DNA of 64,000 bases from PS1 clade bacterium (GCA_003331985.1 QOQK01000002.1:1-64000), one strand, 5' to 3'. Positions 9,312-18,528 are shown, counted from the first letter of the stretch. Notes: a model not told the origin generated them from the sequence alone. Numbers and translations: made by a program.

Positions 9312-10394
9312 TTGAGCAATTTGAAAGCTGGAGCTGCCGCGGATCGCTCCAAAAACAACAGTCAGCTTATACTTGATTTTGATGACAATCTTTTGCTGAG
9401 TGAACTTTTTGGTGCACATGATACAAATCTGGTTCGAATTGAAGAAACGCTCGGCATTTCTATTGTCAGTCGTGGTAATAAGGTTTTTCTCTCTGGCGAT
9501 CAGACCGCATGTCAACGTGCTGGAGAGGTTCTCGAACAGCTTTATAGCCGTCTAAAAGTTGGTGACAGTATCAGTAAGGGTGACGTTGATGGTGCGCTCC
9601 GCATGACAGTTACGCCTTTGAAGGTCAAGAAAAGCAAGTCTTTCGTCAAAAACGGTAAAGGATCGGGTGGTCAAGATTTGAATAGTGGTGTCAGAACTCA
9701 AAAACGGGCGGTTGCGCCAAGGTCACCAACACAGGCAAGCTATATTGAAGCCCTGATGCGCGATGAATTGATTGTTGGAAGTGGCCCTGCAGGTACCGGC
9801 AAGACTTACCTCGCCGTCGCCGTTGCCGCGTCCATGCTTGTTGAGGGTAAAGTAGATAGAATTATTCTTTCAAGACCGGCGGTAGAGGCGGGAGAAAATT
9901 TGGGTTTTCTGCCAGGTGATATGCGGGACAAAGTCGATCCTTATTTGCGGCCTCTTTATGATGCGCTTTATGACATGCTTCCCGGGCCTCAGGTTATGCG
10001 CAGTATGGAGTCCGGCGAAATTGAAATTGCGCCCCTCGCTTTTATGCGCGGCAGAACCTTGGCAAATTCTTTTGTTATTTTGGATGAGGCACAAAATGCC
10101 ACGCCAATGCAGATGAAAATGTTCCTCACCAGAATGGGTGAAAACAGCCGCATGGTGATTACAGGTGACCCCAGTCAGGTGGATTTGCCGTTCGGGGCAA
10201 AATCCGGCTTAAGGGATGCGATGGAAATTCTCCCTGTAGTTAAGGGGGTCAGTGTTATAAACTTTACTGAGAAAGATGTTGTGAGGCACGATATGGTAAC
10301 ACGCATCGTCAAAGCCTATAATAAACGCGACAGAAAGCTCACTGATTTTAAAGAAAATAAAAAATCAGAAGATAATCAAAACTCTGACACTTAA
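9312..10394 (+). CDS. phoH: PhoH-like ATPase
   Basis: 360 residues. The N-terminal KH-like region (residues about 30-80) is followed by a linker and a P-loop ATPase domain: Walker A GPAGTGKTYLA near residue 160 and Walker B FVILDEAQN near residue 257. The PhoH family is linked to RNA metabolism, usually beside ybeY as here. The start is a TTG at 9312, chosen because AGGAG at 9300-9304 is optimally spaced and no in-frame ATG fits. About 146 bases separate it from miaB; I see no terminator there, so it may have its own promoter. Confidence 0.93.
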   Translation: MSNLKAGAAADRSKNNSQLILDFDDNLLLSELFGAHDTNLVRIEETLGISIVSRGNKVFLSGDQTACQRAGEVLEQLYSRLKVGDSISKGDVDGALRMTVTPLKVKKSKSFVKNGKGSGGQDLNSGVRTQKRAVAPRSPTQASYIEALMRDELIVGSGPAGTGKTYLAVAVAASMLVEGKVDRIILSRPAVEAGENLGFLPGDMRDKVDPYLRPLYDALYDMLPGPQVMRSMESGEIEIAPLAFMRGRTLANSFVILDEAQNATPMQMKMFLTRMGENSRMVITGDPSQVDLPFGAKSGLRDAMEILPVVKGVSVINFTEKDVVRHDMVTRIVKAYNKRDRKLTDFKENKKSEDNQNSDT

Positions 10395-10470
10395 TGAGGA
10401 GTTCTGAGAGAAGCCCAAAGCGATGATGCTTCCCACAACAAGACTTCTAATGGTATAAAATTGTTAAGAA

Positions 10471-11043
10471 ATGCCTGATCAAACGTCTGCAAATGAGACA
10501 AATGAAGATGAAAGCACTCTATTAGTTGAGATTGTAACCGAGCAATCTGACTGGGAAAAGGGGGCTTGGGACGGCGTGCAGGATGACATCCAACATGCGG
10601 CAATTGCAGCATTTCATGCCGGTATTGATGCGCGGACTGATATATCATTTCCCGATGTTGATATTGAGATTGGTATTCGCTTGACGGATGATAAGGAAAT
10701 GACAACCCTTAATGCTCAATGGCGGAACATCGACCGCCCGACGAATGTCCTCTCTTTTCCGAGCTGGGATGGTAACACTGAGCTTTACAATGGTGAGAGT
10801 GGGATTTTGCTGGGTGATGTCGTGTTGGCGCGGCAGACAATTGAAGCAGAGGCTGATGGGGCTAATCTCCCGCACGTGAACCATGTTAAACATCTAGTTG
10901 TTCATGGTGTTCTTCATTTGCTTGGGTTTGATCACGAAACAGATGAGGAGGCTGACATTATGGAGTCTCTGGAGGTCAAAGTGCTTTCCAATATCGGGGT
11001 TGCATCTCCTTATAAGCACAGGAAAAAGGAAAACGTTATATGA
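10471..11043 (+). CDS. ybeY: Endoribonuclease YbeY (rRNA maturation factor)
   Basis: 190 residues. The zinc-binding triad of the family is visible as HGVLHLLGFDHETDEE (H-x3-H-x5-H). YbeY is a single-strand RNA endonuclease acting in 16S rRNA 3'-end maturation and ribosome quality control. The N-terminal 30 residues are acidic and variable. The stop codon overlaps the corC start (ATGA at 11040-11043), so corC is probably translationally coupled. Confidence 0.95.
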   Translation: MPDQTSANETNEDESTLLVEIVTEQSDWEKGAWDGVQDDIQHAAIAAFHAGIDARTDISFPDVDIEIGIRLTDDKEMTTLNAQWRNIDRPTNVLSFPSWDGNTELYNGESGILLGDVVLARQTIEAEADGANLPHVNHVKHLVVHGVLHLLGFDHETDEEADIMESLEVKVLSNIGVASPYKHRKKENVI

Positions 11044-11930
11044 GTAGTACTGATTTTCAGGCGCAGAGCCTGTGGGCTAAGCTCAAAGCCATTCTAATTC
11101 CGCCAGACACAAATTTACGTGAAAGCCTTGAGGATGTTCTTGAAGAAGAGGCGGGCAATGATGAAAGTCTGACGGGTGAAGAACTTCATATGCTGAGGAA
11201 CCTTCTTGGCTTTAAGGATGTTCGCGTTGAAGATGTTATGGTCCCGCGTGCGGATATTACTGCTGTCGATGAAAAGGCTTCATTGGAGGATCTGGGCGGC
11301 TTGTTTACAGAGTCAGGTCATTCGCGGTTGCCGGTTTATAAGCAGTCTTTGGACCATCCGATAGGCATGGTGCATATTAAGGATCTAGTGGTTATGCTGG
11401 CCGGAAAAGCACCAAAAGTGCCTCTTAAGGCGCTTATCCGTGATATTTTATTTGCCCCGCCCTCTATGCCCGCGCTGGATTTATTACTTCGTATGCAGGC
11501 CTCTCGTTCGCATATGGCCTTGGTCGTAGATGAATATGGCGGCACTGACGGGCTCGTGACGATTGAAGATTTAATTGAGGAAATTGTCGGTGAAATCGAA
11601 GATGAATATGATGATCAGGACGGCCCCCAAATTGTAACTCGTAGCGGCGATATTTTGGAGGCGCAGGCGCGCCTGCCCATAGACCAGCTTGAAGAAAAGC
11701 TTGGCATTACCTTGGTTGATGAAGACGAGGATATTGATACGCTGGGTGGACTTGTTTTTACGCTGGCCGGGCGCGTCCCGCAGCGCGGTGAAATGATTAT
11801 ACATAAAAATGGGATTGAATTTGAGGTCAGAGATGCTGACCCGCGGCGTATTAAGACCCTACGAATTAGACGAAAAAAGGTTCAAAATAAATCTGAAAAT
11901 GATGCTCGGCCCTCTCAGAAACTGGATTGA
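11040..11930 (+). CDS. corC: CBS-domain protein CorC/HlyC family
   Basis: 296 residues: two CBS domains (MVPRADITAV near residue 62, then a second ending VDEYGGTDGLVTIEDLIEEI) followed by a CorC_HlyC transporter-associated domain. There are no membrane segments, so this is the cytosolic CorC form, usually associated with Mg/Co efflux or membrane ion homeostasis. It overlaps ybeY at its start and lnt at its end. Confidence 0.9.
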   Translation: MSSTDFQAQSLWAKLKAILIPPDTNLRESLEDVLEEEAGNDESLTGEELHMLRNLLGFKDVRVEDVMVPRADITAVDEKASLEDLGGLFTESGHSRLPVYKQSLDHPIGMVHIKDLVVMLAGKAPKVPLKALIRDILFAPPSMPALDLLLRMQASRSHMALVVDEYGGTDGLVTIEDLIEEIVGEIEDEYDDQDGPQIVTRSGDILEAQARLPIDQLEEKLGITLVDEDEDIDTLGGLVFTLAGRVPQRGEMIIHKNGIEFEVRDADPRRIKTLRIRRKKVQNKSENDARPSQKLD

Positions 11931-13530
11931 TAATCAGTCAATCCGACTGGCTCTTTTGTCGCCGATAAAGGGCGGGCTTTTTGATTTTTTCCTCGGCGCG
12001 CTTGTGCCATTGGCTATGCCCCCTTTAGGTGCGTGGCCAATTTTGTTTTTCATCTTTCCTGCCTTATTGATGAGACTACAACGTATTCAGCGTTGGCAGA
12101 ACGTAGCGCTTACCGCTTGGTTGTTTGGTTTTGGGCAGTTCTTTATAGGCCTCTATTGGATAGGGTTTGCTTTTTTGGTAGAGCCGGATCTTTTTTTATG
12201 GGCCTTGCCTCTTGCAATCACATTTCTGCCCGCCGGTCTTGCGGTGTTTCCGATGCTGGCGGCCTTACTTTGGTTTCTTTTTTTTGCTGACAAACCAAGG
12301 TTTGCCATCCGCGCGCTCGGACTTGTTCTATGTTTGGTGCTGGCATCCTGGTTGCGGTCCAACATATTGACTGGACTGCCCTGGAATCTCTACGGCATGT
12401 CTGCGTTAAGCTGGCTACCTCTCGCTCAATCAGCCCGTCTGTGGGGTGTGCATGGCTTGTCTCTACTTATGCTTTGTTTTGCAATGCTTCCCCTTTTCAT
12501 TCGGCACGAAAGAAAACTGGCCGTATTTTTGTCTTTGGGTTTTTTGCTGATTATTTGGGATGGTCATACACGGCTTAAAACTTATGAGCCGGAAAAAACG
12601 GCTGATTTGATGGTTAGAATTGTTCAACCAGCCATTCCACAAAAAGAAAAATGGATTCCCGAAAACAGGCTGGGGATTATTCGCACACATCTTGAACTCA
12701 CCGGACAGCCAGCCGAAGTGCCGATAGATTTGGTGGTCTGGCCTGAAACCGCCCTCCCTGCTTTGTTATACAGAGATATATGGTTGCGAGAGCAAATTAC
12801 TGATATTTTACCCGATGGGGCATATTTGGTGACAGGTGGTTTGCGGCGCGAGACTCTTGTTAAAGCGACAGATATTAGACCCGGCGAAGAGAGAGCGGTG
12901 CCAGCCGAGGAGGTTACGCCTGAAGCTGAAAGACCATGGCAAAGTTTTAACAGTGTTTTTGTAATCTCCCCCGAGGGGGATGTTGAAGACTTTTATGATA
13001 AGCATCACCTTGTGCCTTTTGGGGAGTATCTCCCGCAACAACAGCTTCTGGAATTTCTTGGACTCGAGCAACTTACCCGATTGCGTGGCGGCTTTACTGC
13101 GGGCGAAGAGCCAAGAACACTCGCGCTTGGTAAGTTGGGCAAGTCCTTTTCACCCCTCATATGTTATGAGGTGATTTTTCCTGGACGCGTTGTGGGGGAC
13201 TTTCGACCGGATTTTTTAATTACAGTGACTAATGACGGTTGGTTTGGGAAATCTGCAGGTCCATGGCAACACCTGGAAATGGCGCGGATGCGTACAATTG
13301 AAGAAGGGTTACCAATTATCAGGTCAGCAAATACCGGTGTTTCAGCAGTTTTTGATGCGCTTGGTCGCCAGCACGCTTTGATGCCACTGATGCAAAGAGG
13401 GGTTTTGGATGTATCCTTGCCGCCGGCTGTCGATGAGACGCCCTATGCGCGTTACGGCGATATGATCTTTTTTTTGATGTTTTTTGGCGTTGCAGGGCTG
13501 GTGTATAGAGCGCGAAGAGCCAGCGCCTAA
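11899..13530 (+). CDS. lnt: Apolipoprotein N-acyltransferase
   Basis: About 543 residues. N-terminal transmembrane helices (residues about 25-230) are followed by a periplasmic nitrilase-fold domain. The catalytic triad is visible: Glu in VVWPETALPA, Lys in YDKHHLVPFGEYLP and Cys in LICYEVIFPG. It adds the third acyl chain to lipoproteins at the inner membrane. The ATG at 11899 (another at 11902) lies within the end of corC, a 32-base overlap. The protein ends with a final hydrophobic helix. It is the last gene of the phoH-ybeY-corC-lnt run. Confidence 0.95.
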   Translation: MMLGPLRNWIDNQSIRLALLSPIKGGLFDFFLGALVPLAMPPLGAWPILFFIFPALLMRLQRIQRWQNVALTAWLFGFGQFFIGLYWIGFAFLVEPDLFLWALPLAITFLPAGLAVFPMLAALLWFLFFADKPRFAIRALGLVLCLVLASWLRSNILTGLPWNLYGMSALSWLPLAQSARLWGVHGLSLLMLCFAMLPLFIRHERKLAVFLSLGFLLIIWDGHTRLKTYEPEKTADLMVRIVQPAIPQKEKWIPENRLGIIRTHLELTGQPAEVPIDLVVWPETALPALLYRDIWLREQITDILPDGAYLVTGGLRRETLVKATDIRPGEERAVPAEEVTPEAERPWQSFNSVFVISPEGDVEDFYDKHHLVPFGEYLPQQQLLEFLGLEQLTRLRGGFTAGEEPRTLALGKLGKSFSPLICYEVIFPGRVVGDFRPDFLITVTNDGWFGKSAGPWQHLEMARMRTIEEGLPIIRSANTGVSAVFDALGRQHALMPLMQRGVLDVSLPPAVDETPYARYGDMIFFLMFFGVAGLVYRARRASA

Positions 13531-13547
13531 ATATTTTAAAAACCTGT

Positions 13548-13567
13548 AGTATTTAATGTTAAATACT
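13548..13567. promoter_or_regulatory. Perfect palindrome upstream of the XRE regulator gene
   Basis: Two perfectly complementary 9-base arms, AGTATTTAA and TTAAATACT, are separated by TG. It lies 40 bases upstream of the GTG start of the helix-turn-helix gene at 13607, in the only non-coding gap between lnt and that gene. The size and symmetry suit an operator for a dimeric HTH protein; autoregulation is an inference. Confidence 0.5.
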
Positions 13568-13606
13568 GATACCTAATATGAAATCATCATAAGCGGAGTT
13601 TTTCTG

Positions 13607-13999
13607 GTGGCTTCTAAAGATCCATCTAATATCGATAAACATATTGGTTATAAGCTCAAGCTGCGGCGGGTTGATGCCGGTATGAGCCAGGAGGCCCTGG
13701 GTGAAAAAGTGGGTTTGTCATTTCAGCAAATTCAGAAATATGAAAAGGGCGCTAACCGGATTTCAGCATCCCGCCTGTTCGAGCTCACGCGCATTCTTGA
13801 GGTTGATATATCATATTTCTTTGAAGGGTTCGAAACATCTGGGCCTTATCTCAGAATGGAGGATAGTGCACCTATTCCGAAATTTATCGATTTTGTCAGT
13901 AGCAATGAAGGTATGAGCTTGAATCGTGCTTTTACCCGCATAAAAAGCCGTCGAACCCGTCGCGCGCTCATCGATATGGCAAAATCTCTCGCTGGTTAA
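13607..13999 (+). CDS. XRE-family helix-turn-helix regulator (metK-linked)
   Basis: 130 residues. The N-terminal Cro/C1-type HTH covers residues about 12-65 (IGYKLKLRRVDAGMSQEALGEKVGLSFQ...IQKYEKG). The C-terminal helical part is typical of the small XRE protein commonly found just upstream of metK in alphaproteobacteria. The GTG start is supported by GCGGAG eight bases upstream. The palindrome at 13548-13567 is a likely operator. Its target genes are not known from the sequence; a link to methionine/SAM metabolism is suggested only by position. Confidence 0.88.
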   Translation: MASKDPSNIDKHIGYKLKLRRVDAGMSQEALGEKVGLSFQQIQKYEKGANRISASRLFELTRILEVDISYFFEGFETSGPYLRMEDSAPIPKFIDFVSSNEGMSLNRAFTRIKSRRTRRALIDMAKSLAG

Positions 14000-14037
14000 C
14001 CCACCTCAGCGCAAAATCTGCCTAAATTATTATAAAA

Positions 14038-14097
14038 CATATAAAGAAAGCTTTATATGGCTTGTCTAATAAGCCGTGCCCTGCTAAAGAATTGGCA
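14038..14097 (+). promoter_or_regulatory. Structured 5' leader of metK
   Basis: Three consecutive potential hairpins lie in the 113-base gap before metK: CATATAAAG paired with CTTTATATG (14038-14046/14051-14059); GGCTT with AAGCC (14059-14063/14071-14075); and TGCC with GGCA (14077-14080/14094-14097), the last enclosing GCTAAAG. There is no T-run, so these are not simple terminators. I could not match it to SAM-II, SAM-V or SAM/SAH riboswitches. Confidence 0.4.
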
Positions 14098-14112
14098 AAT
14101 AGTGGAGATGTT

Positions 14113-15282
14113 ATGGCCCGTCAAGAATATATTTTTACAAGTGAATCCGTTTCCGAAGGTCACCCGGATAAAGTGTGTGACTTGATTTCTGATAGTGTTC
14201 TGGATGCTTTTGTAGCCAAAGAGCCTGAAGCTCGTGTTGCTGTTGAAACATTAACAACAACTAACAAAATTGTTTTGGCCGGCGAAGTGCGTCCAACAGG
14301 TCTCATCAGTGCCGAAGAAATGGCGAATATCGCCCGTGAGCGCGTCCGGAACATCGGGTATGAACAAGACGGCTTTCATTGGAAGCATGCTGATGTCGAT
14401 GTTTATGTTCATGCTCAGTCTGCACATATTTCACAAGGTGTGGATGGTGATGGCGGCAATAAGGATGAAGGTGCGGGCGATCAGGGTATTATGTTCGGTT
14501 ATGCTTGTCGTGAAACTGAGACACTAATGCCGGCGCCTATTGCGTTTTCTCATCAAATTCTTTCAGACATGGCGCAGGCAAGAAAATCTGGCGCCGTTCA
14601 AGGTTTCGGACCAGACTCAAAAAGCCAAGTTTCTCTTAAATATGAAAACGGCAAGCCTGTCGCCGCGACATCAGTTGTTGTTTCGACCCAGCATGATGAA
14701 GGCTTGTCGCAAAGCGATGTGCGCGAACTTGTTCGCCCGTTCGTTGAGGCTGTTTTGCCTTCGGGCTGGATGTGCCCCGAAGACGAGTTCTACGTTAATC
14801 CGACTGGGACATTTGTTATTGGTGGGCCTGACGGGGATGCCGGTCTTACCGGCCGTAAAATAATAGTCGATACCTATGGTGGTGCAGCCCCGCATGGCGG
14901 CGGAGCGTTTTCCGGTAAAGACCCAACTAAGGTTGATCGCTCAGCTGCCTACGCGGCTCGTTATCTTGCTAAAAATGTTGTAGCCGCAGATCTTGCTGAC
15001 AAATGTACTATTCAGCTTTCTTATGCGATTGGTGTTTCCAAACCAATTTCTGTTTATGTTGACCTACATGAAACAGGAAAAGTTGATCCTTCCAAATTGG
15101 AAGGCGCCCTTGGCGAAGTTATGGATCTCAGCCCAAGAGGGATTAGAACTCACCTTGGCTTGAATAAGCCGATATTTGCGCGCACTGCGGCCTATGGCCA
15201 TTTTGGTCGCCAACCTGAGGCCGATGGCGGGTTTTCATGGGAGAAAACTGATCTGGTTGAGGCCATTAAGTCAGCGCTATAA
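14113..15282 (+). CDS. metK: S-adenosylmethionine synthetase
   Basis: 389 residues. It makes SAM from methionine and ATP. The N-terminal [14 protein letters not shown], the central [12 protein letters not shown] and the [20 protein letters not shown]-loop motifs are all intact. The start at 14113 is the conserved [13 protein letters not shown] and has a GGAG ribosome binding site; an upstream in-frame extension overlaps the leader hairpins and is not conserved in character. trmB follows 18 bases later. Confidence 0.97.
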   Translation: MARQEYIFTSESVSEGHPDKVCDLISDSVLDAFVAKEPEARVAVETLTTTNKIVLAGEVRPTGLISAEEMANIARERVRNIGYEQDGFHWKHADVDVYVHAQSAHISQGVDGDGGNKDEGAGDQGIMFGYACRETETLMPAPIAFSHQILSDMAQARKSGAVQGFGPDSKSQVSLKYENGKPVAATSVVVSTQHDEGLSQSDVRELVRPFVEAVLPSGWMCPEDEFYVNPTGTFVIGGPDGDAGLTGRKIIVDTYGGAAPHGGGAFSGKDPTKVDRSAAYAARYLAKNVVAADLADKCTIQLSYAIGVSKPISVYVDLHETGKVDPSKLEGALGEVMDLSPRGIRTHLGLNKPIFARTAAYGHFGRQPEADGGFSWEKTDLVEAIKSAL

Positions 15283-15300
15283 ACCCGGCACATAATTCCC

Positions 15301-16047
15301 GTGAGTAAAAAGCTAAAAACTAATCAAGAAAGCGTACAAAATGATCTTGTGCGGCGGGTTTTTTACGGGCGGCGGCAGGGGCATAAGTTGCATCCAAAGC
15401 AAGCGCGCCTGGTCGAGGGTTTTCTTCCCGAGATTCGAATAACTGACTTTGCTGCAGAACCAATGCGGGCTTTTGAGGTCAACAAATTTGCACCGGAAAA
15501 TCTGGTTATGGAAATTGGCTTTGGCGGCGGCGAGCATTTGGCGGCTCAGGCTGAGGCTAAACCACATATTGGTTTTATTGGGTGCGAGCCATTTCTCAAT
15601 GGTGTTGCCAAACTACTCAATCGCATCCAACAATATAATTTACAAAATATTCGCATCCATGATGAGGATGCCCGTGACCTCATTGAGTTAATGCCCGATA
15701 ATTGTCTAGCTGGGATATATTTGCTTTATCCAGATCCTTGGCCGAAAAAAAAGCATCATAAAAGACGATTTGTGAATTCAGAAAATCTGCATCACCTTCA
15801 TCGTCTATTGCAGCCGGACGGGATGTTTTATTTTGCCAGCGATATTCCGGATTATGTTTCATGGGCTTTGATGCATCTTCGCGACCATGGCGGTTTTGAT
15901 TGGCGAGCGGGTGAGGCCACTGACTGGAAACGTCCCTTTGAAGGTTGGGTTCGAACACGTTATGAAGAAAAGGCCTTAGCTGCAGGGCGGACGCCGACTT
16001 ATTTAAGGTTTCAGCAGCGTGCAAATATCCGCCCTGGGTTCCTTTAG
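15301..16047 (+). CDS. trmB: tRNA (guanine-N7-)-methyltransferase
   Basis: 248 residues; forms m7G46 in tRNA using SAM. Motifs: N-terminal RRVFYGRRQGHKL, the SAM-binding EIGFGGGEHL and the family signature YLLYPDPWPKKKHHKRRFV. The GTG start at 15301 lacks a clear ribosome binding site but fits the normal N-terminus. Immediate co-location with the SAM synthetase gene is standard in alphaproteobacteria. Confidence 0.95.
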   Translation: MSKKLKTNQESVQNDLVRRVFYGRRQGHKLHPKQARLVEGFLPEIRITDFAAEPMRAFEVNKFAPENLVMEIGFGGGEHLAAQAEAKPHIGFIGCEPFLNGVAKLLNRIQQYNLQNIRIHDEDARDLIELMPDNCLAGIYLLYPDPWPKKKHHKRRFVNSENLHHLHRLLQPDGMFYFASDIPDYVSWALMHLRDHGGFDWRAGEATDWKRPFEGWVRTRYEEKALAAGRTPTYLRFQQRANIRPGFL

Positions 16048-16087
16048 ACACTCAAAATCAGACGTTTAAATAAGAGATTAAAAATTC

Positions 16088-16115
16088 TTGCTTTTTCAGT
16101 CTCACTTTGTATATT
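16088..16115 (+). promoter_or_regulatory. Putative sigma70 promoter of the rimP-nusA-infB operon
   Basis: TTGCTT (16088-16093) and TATATT (16110-16115) are separated by 16 bases. The position, just upstream of the leader hairpins and of rimP, fits a promoter for the long operon that follows. Predicted by eye only. Confidence 0.45.
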
Positions 16116-16116
16116 C

Positions 16117-16172
16117 CTTCGAAACAGACTGCTTTATTCGAAGTGGACGGCGGAAACGCCCCCGCTTTTTTT
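16117..16172 (+). terminator. Leader hairpins and intrinsic attenuator upstream of rimP
   Basis: A first hairpin pairs CTTCGAA (16117-16123) with TTCGAAG (16137-16143). A second, GC-rich one follows: GGCG-GAAA-CGCC at 16149-16160, extended below a small internal loop by GTGG (16143-16146) with CCGC (16162-16165). Seven T residues follow (16166-16172). This has the form of a factor-independent terminator between promoter and rimP, so it is probably an attenuator. The two hairpins share a boundary base and may compete. Confidence 0.65.
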
Positions 16173-16199
16173 ATTGGTTTTTTTCGGCAGCAGTATTGG

Positions 16200-16817
16200 A
16201 TGATGACAGATACAGCACCAGAACAAAATGAGGCGCACCAAAACGACTCTCTTGGTTTGCAAGACGCATGGGAAACCGCCCCGCATCTGATGGCGCCCGG
16301 GCCTGCAGCGCCACTTTTGTCTCTGGTCGCACCTGTTGTTCAAGATATCGGGTTGGAATTATTGCGAATTCGCATGACTGGCCAGGATGGCGAACAAGTC
16401 CTTCAGATTATGGCTGACAGAGATGAGGGCATGATTACAGTCGAGGACTGCGAACGCATTAGTCGGGCAGTATCGGCGGTATTGGATGTAGAAGACCCGT
16501 TAAAGGGACAATATATTTTGGAAGTCTCGTCACCTGGTATGGCACGTCCGCTTTGTCGCCCCAAAGACTTTATCCGGTGGGCAGGGTTTGAAGCCAAGCT
16601 GGAATTGTCTCGCGCCTTTGACAGTCGCAAGCGCTTTCGCGGGATGCTGACCGGATTTGAGGATGGCGAGGTTTTGATGGATGTGCCGTTGGATGGGCAT
16701 GATGAGGCCCCAACGCTTGGTTTTAAATTTGAGGATATTTCAGAAGCCCGATTAGTGGTGAATGATGAGATGATTGCTGACGCCTTAAAGCGTCAAAAAG
16801 GGAAAAATGGAGACTAA
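16200..16817 (+). CDS. rimP: Ribosome maturation factor RimP
   Basis: About 205 residues; needed for 30S subunit maturation. Recognisable features: LRIRMTGQDGEQVLQIMAD, the conserved VEDCERISRAVSAVLD, and EVSSPGMARPLCRPKDF near residue 110. The first 30 residues are a variable extension. I chose the ATG at 16200 (another at 16203), downstream of the attenuator; earlier in-frame starts fall inside the hairpins. First gene of the rimP-nusA-ylxR-infB-rbfA-truB-rpsO-pnp operon. Confidence 0.93.
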   Translation: MMTDTAPEQNEAHQNDSLGLQDAWETAPHLMAPGPAAPLLSLVAPVVQDIGLELLRIRMTGQDGEQVLQIMADRDEGMITVEDCERISRAVSAVLDVEDPLKGQYILEVSSPGMARPLCRPKDFIRWAGFEAKLELSRAFDSRKRFRGMLTGFEDGEVLMDVPLDGHDEAPTLGFKFEDISEARLVVNDEMIADALKRQKGKNGD

Positions 16818-16818
16818 A

Positions 16819-18510
16819 ATGGCAACTGGTGTAAGTGCAAATAAACTTGAACTCCTCCGTATCGCAGAATCTATGGCGCGGGAAAAAGGTATTGAGCCCG
16901 AGTTGGTATTCAGCGCTATGGCAGACGCGATTCAGAAAGCTGCCAAGGCGCGATATGGTGCGGAGAATGATATTCGCGCTGAAATTGACACCAAAACGGG
17001 TGATACTATCCTCAAGCGGTTTATGGAAGTGGTTGAAGATGTTGAAAACGACAACACTCAGCTGACTTTAGACGAAGCTAAAAAAATTAAGCCGGATGCT
17101 GAAATTGGTGAGTTTTTAAGCGAGGAATTGCCGCCGGTAGAATTCGGCAGGATTGCAACACAAACAGCAAAACAGGTTATTGTCCAGCGTGTGCGTGATG
17201 CTGAACGTGAACGCCAATATGAAGAATACAAAGACAGAGTTGGCGAGGTTGCTTCCGGCATCGTGAAGCGCGTTGAATATGGCAATGTTGTTGTTGATTT
17301 GGGCCGCGCGGAAGCCATGTTAAGGCGTGATAATCTAATCCCGCGCGAAGTATTTAACCCCAATGATCGTATTCGTGCCTACATTCAGGATGTTAAGCGT
17401 GAGCAACGCGGCCCGCAAATCATTTTGTCACGGACGGACCCAGCTTTTATGGCGAAGCTCTTTGCCCAAGAAGTGCCGGAAGTTTATGACGGGGTGATTG
17501 AAATTAGAGCTGTTGCCCGTGATCCTGGTAGTCGTGCAAAAATTGCCGTTGTTTCAAATGATAGCTCCATTGATCCTGTCGGCGCTTGTGTCGGTATGCG
17601 CGGTAGCCGTGTTCAGGCGGTAGTTAATGAGTTGCAAGGTGAAAAAGTCGATATTGTTCCTTGGTCAGAAGATGCCGCCGCATTTATCGTGAACGGTCTT
17701 GGTCCTGCCGAAGTTGCCAAAGTTGTGCTTGATGAAGACACGCAACGGATTGAGGTTGTTGTGCCGGATGACCAGCTTTCTCTGGCAATTGGTCGTCGGG
17801 GACAGAATGTCCGTTTGGCTTCCCAGCTTTCCGGTTGGGATATTGATATTCTGACAGAAGCAGAAGAGTCAGAGCGTCGTCAGGCTGAATTTGCCGAACG
17901 TACACAAATCTTCATGGCTTCTCTGGATGTTGACGAAATGATTGCTCAACTTTTGACATCTGAAGGCTTTGCCACGATTGAAGAGGTCGCCTATGTGCCA
18001 CTGGATGAAATAACAGTTATTGAGGGTTTTGATGATGAGACGGCGGAAGAGCTGCAAAGACGAGCAACAGAGCATCTCGACAGACAAAACCAAGCACTTG
18101 ATGAGGAGCGTAAAGCCCTTGGGGTCGCCGATGAATTGATGAATGTCGAAGGCCTCACACCAGCCATGTTGGTTGCATTGGGCAAGAATGATGTCTTCAC
18201 ACTCGAAGATTTTGCCGGTTGTGTTCCTGATGATTTAACTGGGTGGTATGAGTCTGTTGACAGGCAACGCGTCCGTCAGCCAGGTATATTTGATGATTTT
18301 GATGTCTCTGCGGATGAAGCGCAAACAATGATTATGAATACGCGCGTGATGGTCGGCTGGATTACAGAAGAAGATTTGCTGGTGCCTGAAGATGAAGCAC
18401 CGGAAGATGGAGGAGACGCAGACAGCTCCGAAGGGGAACCTTCTGAGGCAAGTGCTGAAGATGTTTTTGCTGCACCATCTGAACCAACAACAGATACCCT
18501 TACAGAATAA
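16819..18510 (+). CDS. nusA: Transcription termination/antitermination factor NusA
   Basis: About 563 residues. Domain order: N-terminal RNA-polymerase-binding domain, S1 domain (GEVASGIVKRVEYGNVVVDLG near residue 135), two KH domains (GACVGMRGSRVQAVVNEL; LAIGRRGQNVRLASQL), then a helix-hairpin-helix/acidic repeat region. The C-terminal tail of about 50 residues is strongly acidic. ATG 16819 was preferred over 16807 because GGAG lies at a good distance and the N-terminus then reads as in other alphaproteobacteria. Confidence 0.97.
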   Translation: MATGVSANKLELLRIAESMAREKGIEPELVFSAMADAIQKAAKARYGAENDIRAEIDTKTGDTILKRFMEVVEDVENDNTQLTLDEAKKIKPDAEIGEFLSEELPPVEFGRIATQTAKQVIVQRVRDAERERQYEEYKDRVGEVASGIVKRVEYGNVVVDLGRAEAMLRRDNLIPREVFNPNDRIRAYIQDVKREQRGPQIILSRTDPAFMAKLFAQEVPEVYDGVIEIRAVARDPGSRAKIAVVSNDSSIDPVGACVGMRGSRVQAVVNELQGEKVDIVPWSEDAAAFIVNGLGPAEVAKVVLDEDTQRIEVVVPDDQLSLAIGRRGQNVRLASQLSGWDIDILTEAEESERRQAEFAERTQIFMASLDVDEMIAQLLTSEGFATIEEVAYVPLDEITVIEGFDDETAEELQRRATEHLDRQNQALDEERKALGVADELMNVEGLTPAMLVALGKNDVFTLEDFAGCVPDDLTGWYESVDRQRVRQPGIFDDFDVSADEAQTMIMNTRVMVGWITEEDLLVPEDEAPEDGGDADSSEGEPSEASAEDVFAAPSEPTTDTLTE

Positions 18511-18528
18511 TGAGAGCGCGCATCATCC

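Noticed and set aside
14059..14112. SAM-II, SAM-V or SAM/SAH riboswitch upstream of metK
   Set aside because: The conserved core bases and the pseudoknot to the ribosome binding site could not be found; kept only as an unassigned structured leader.
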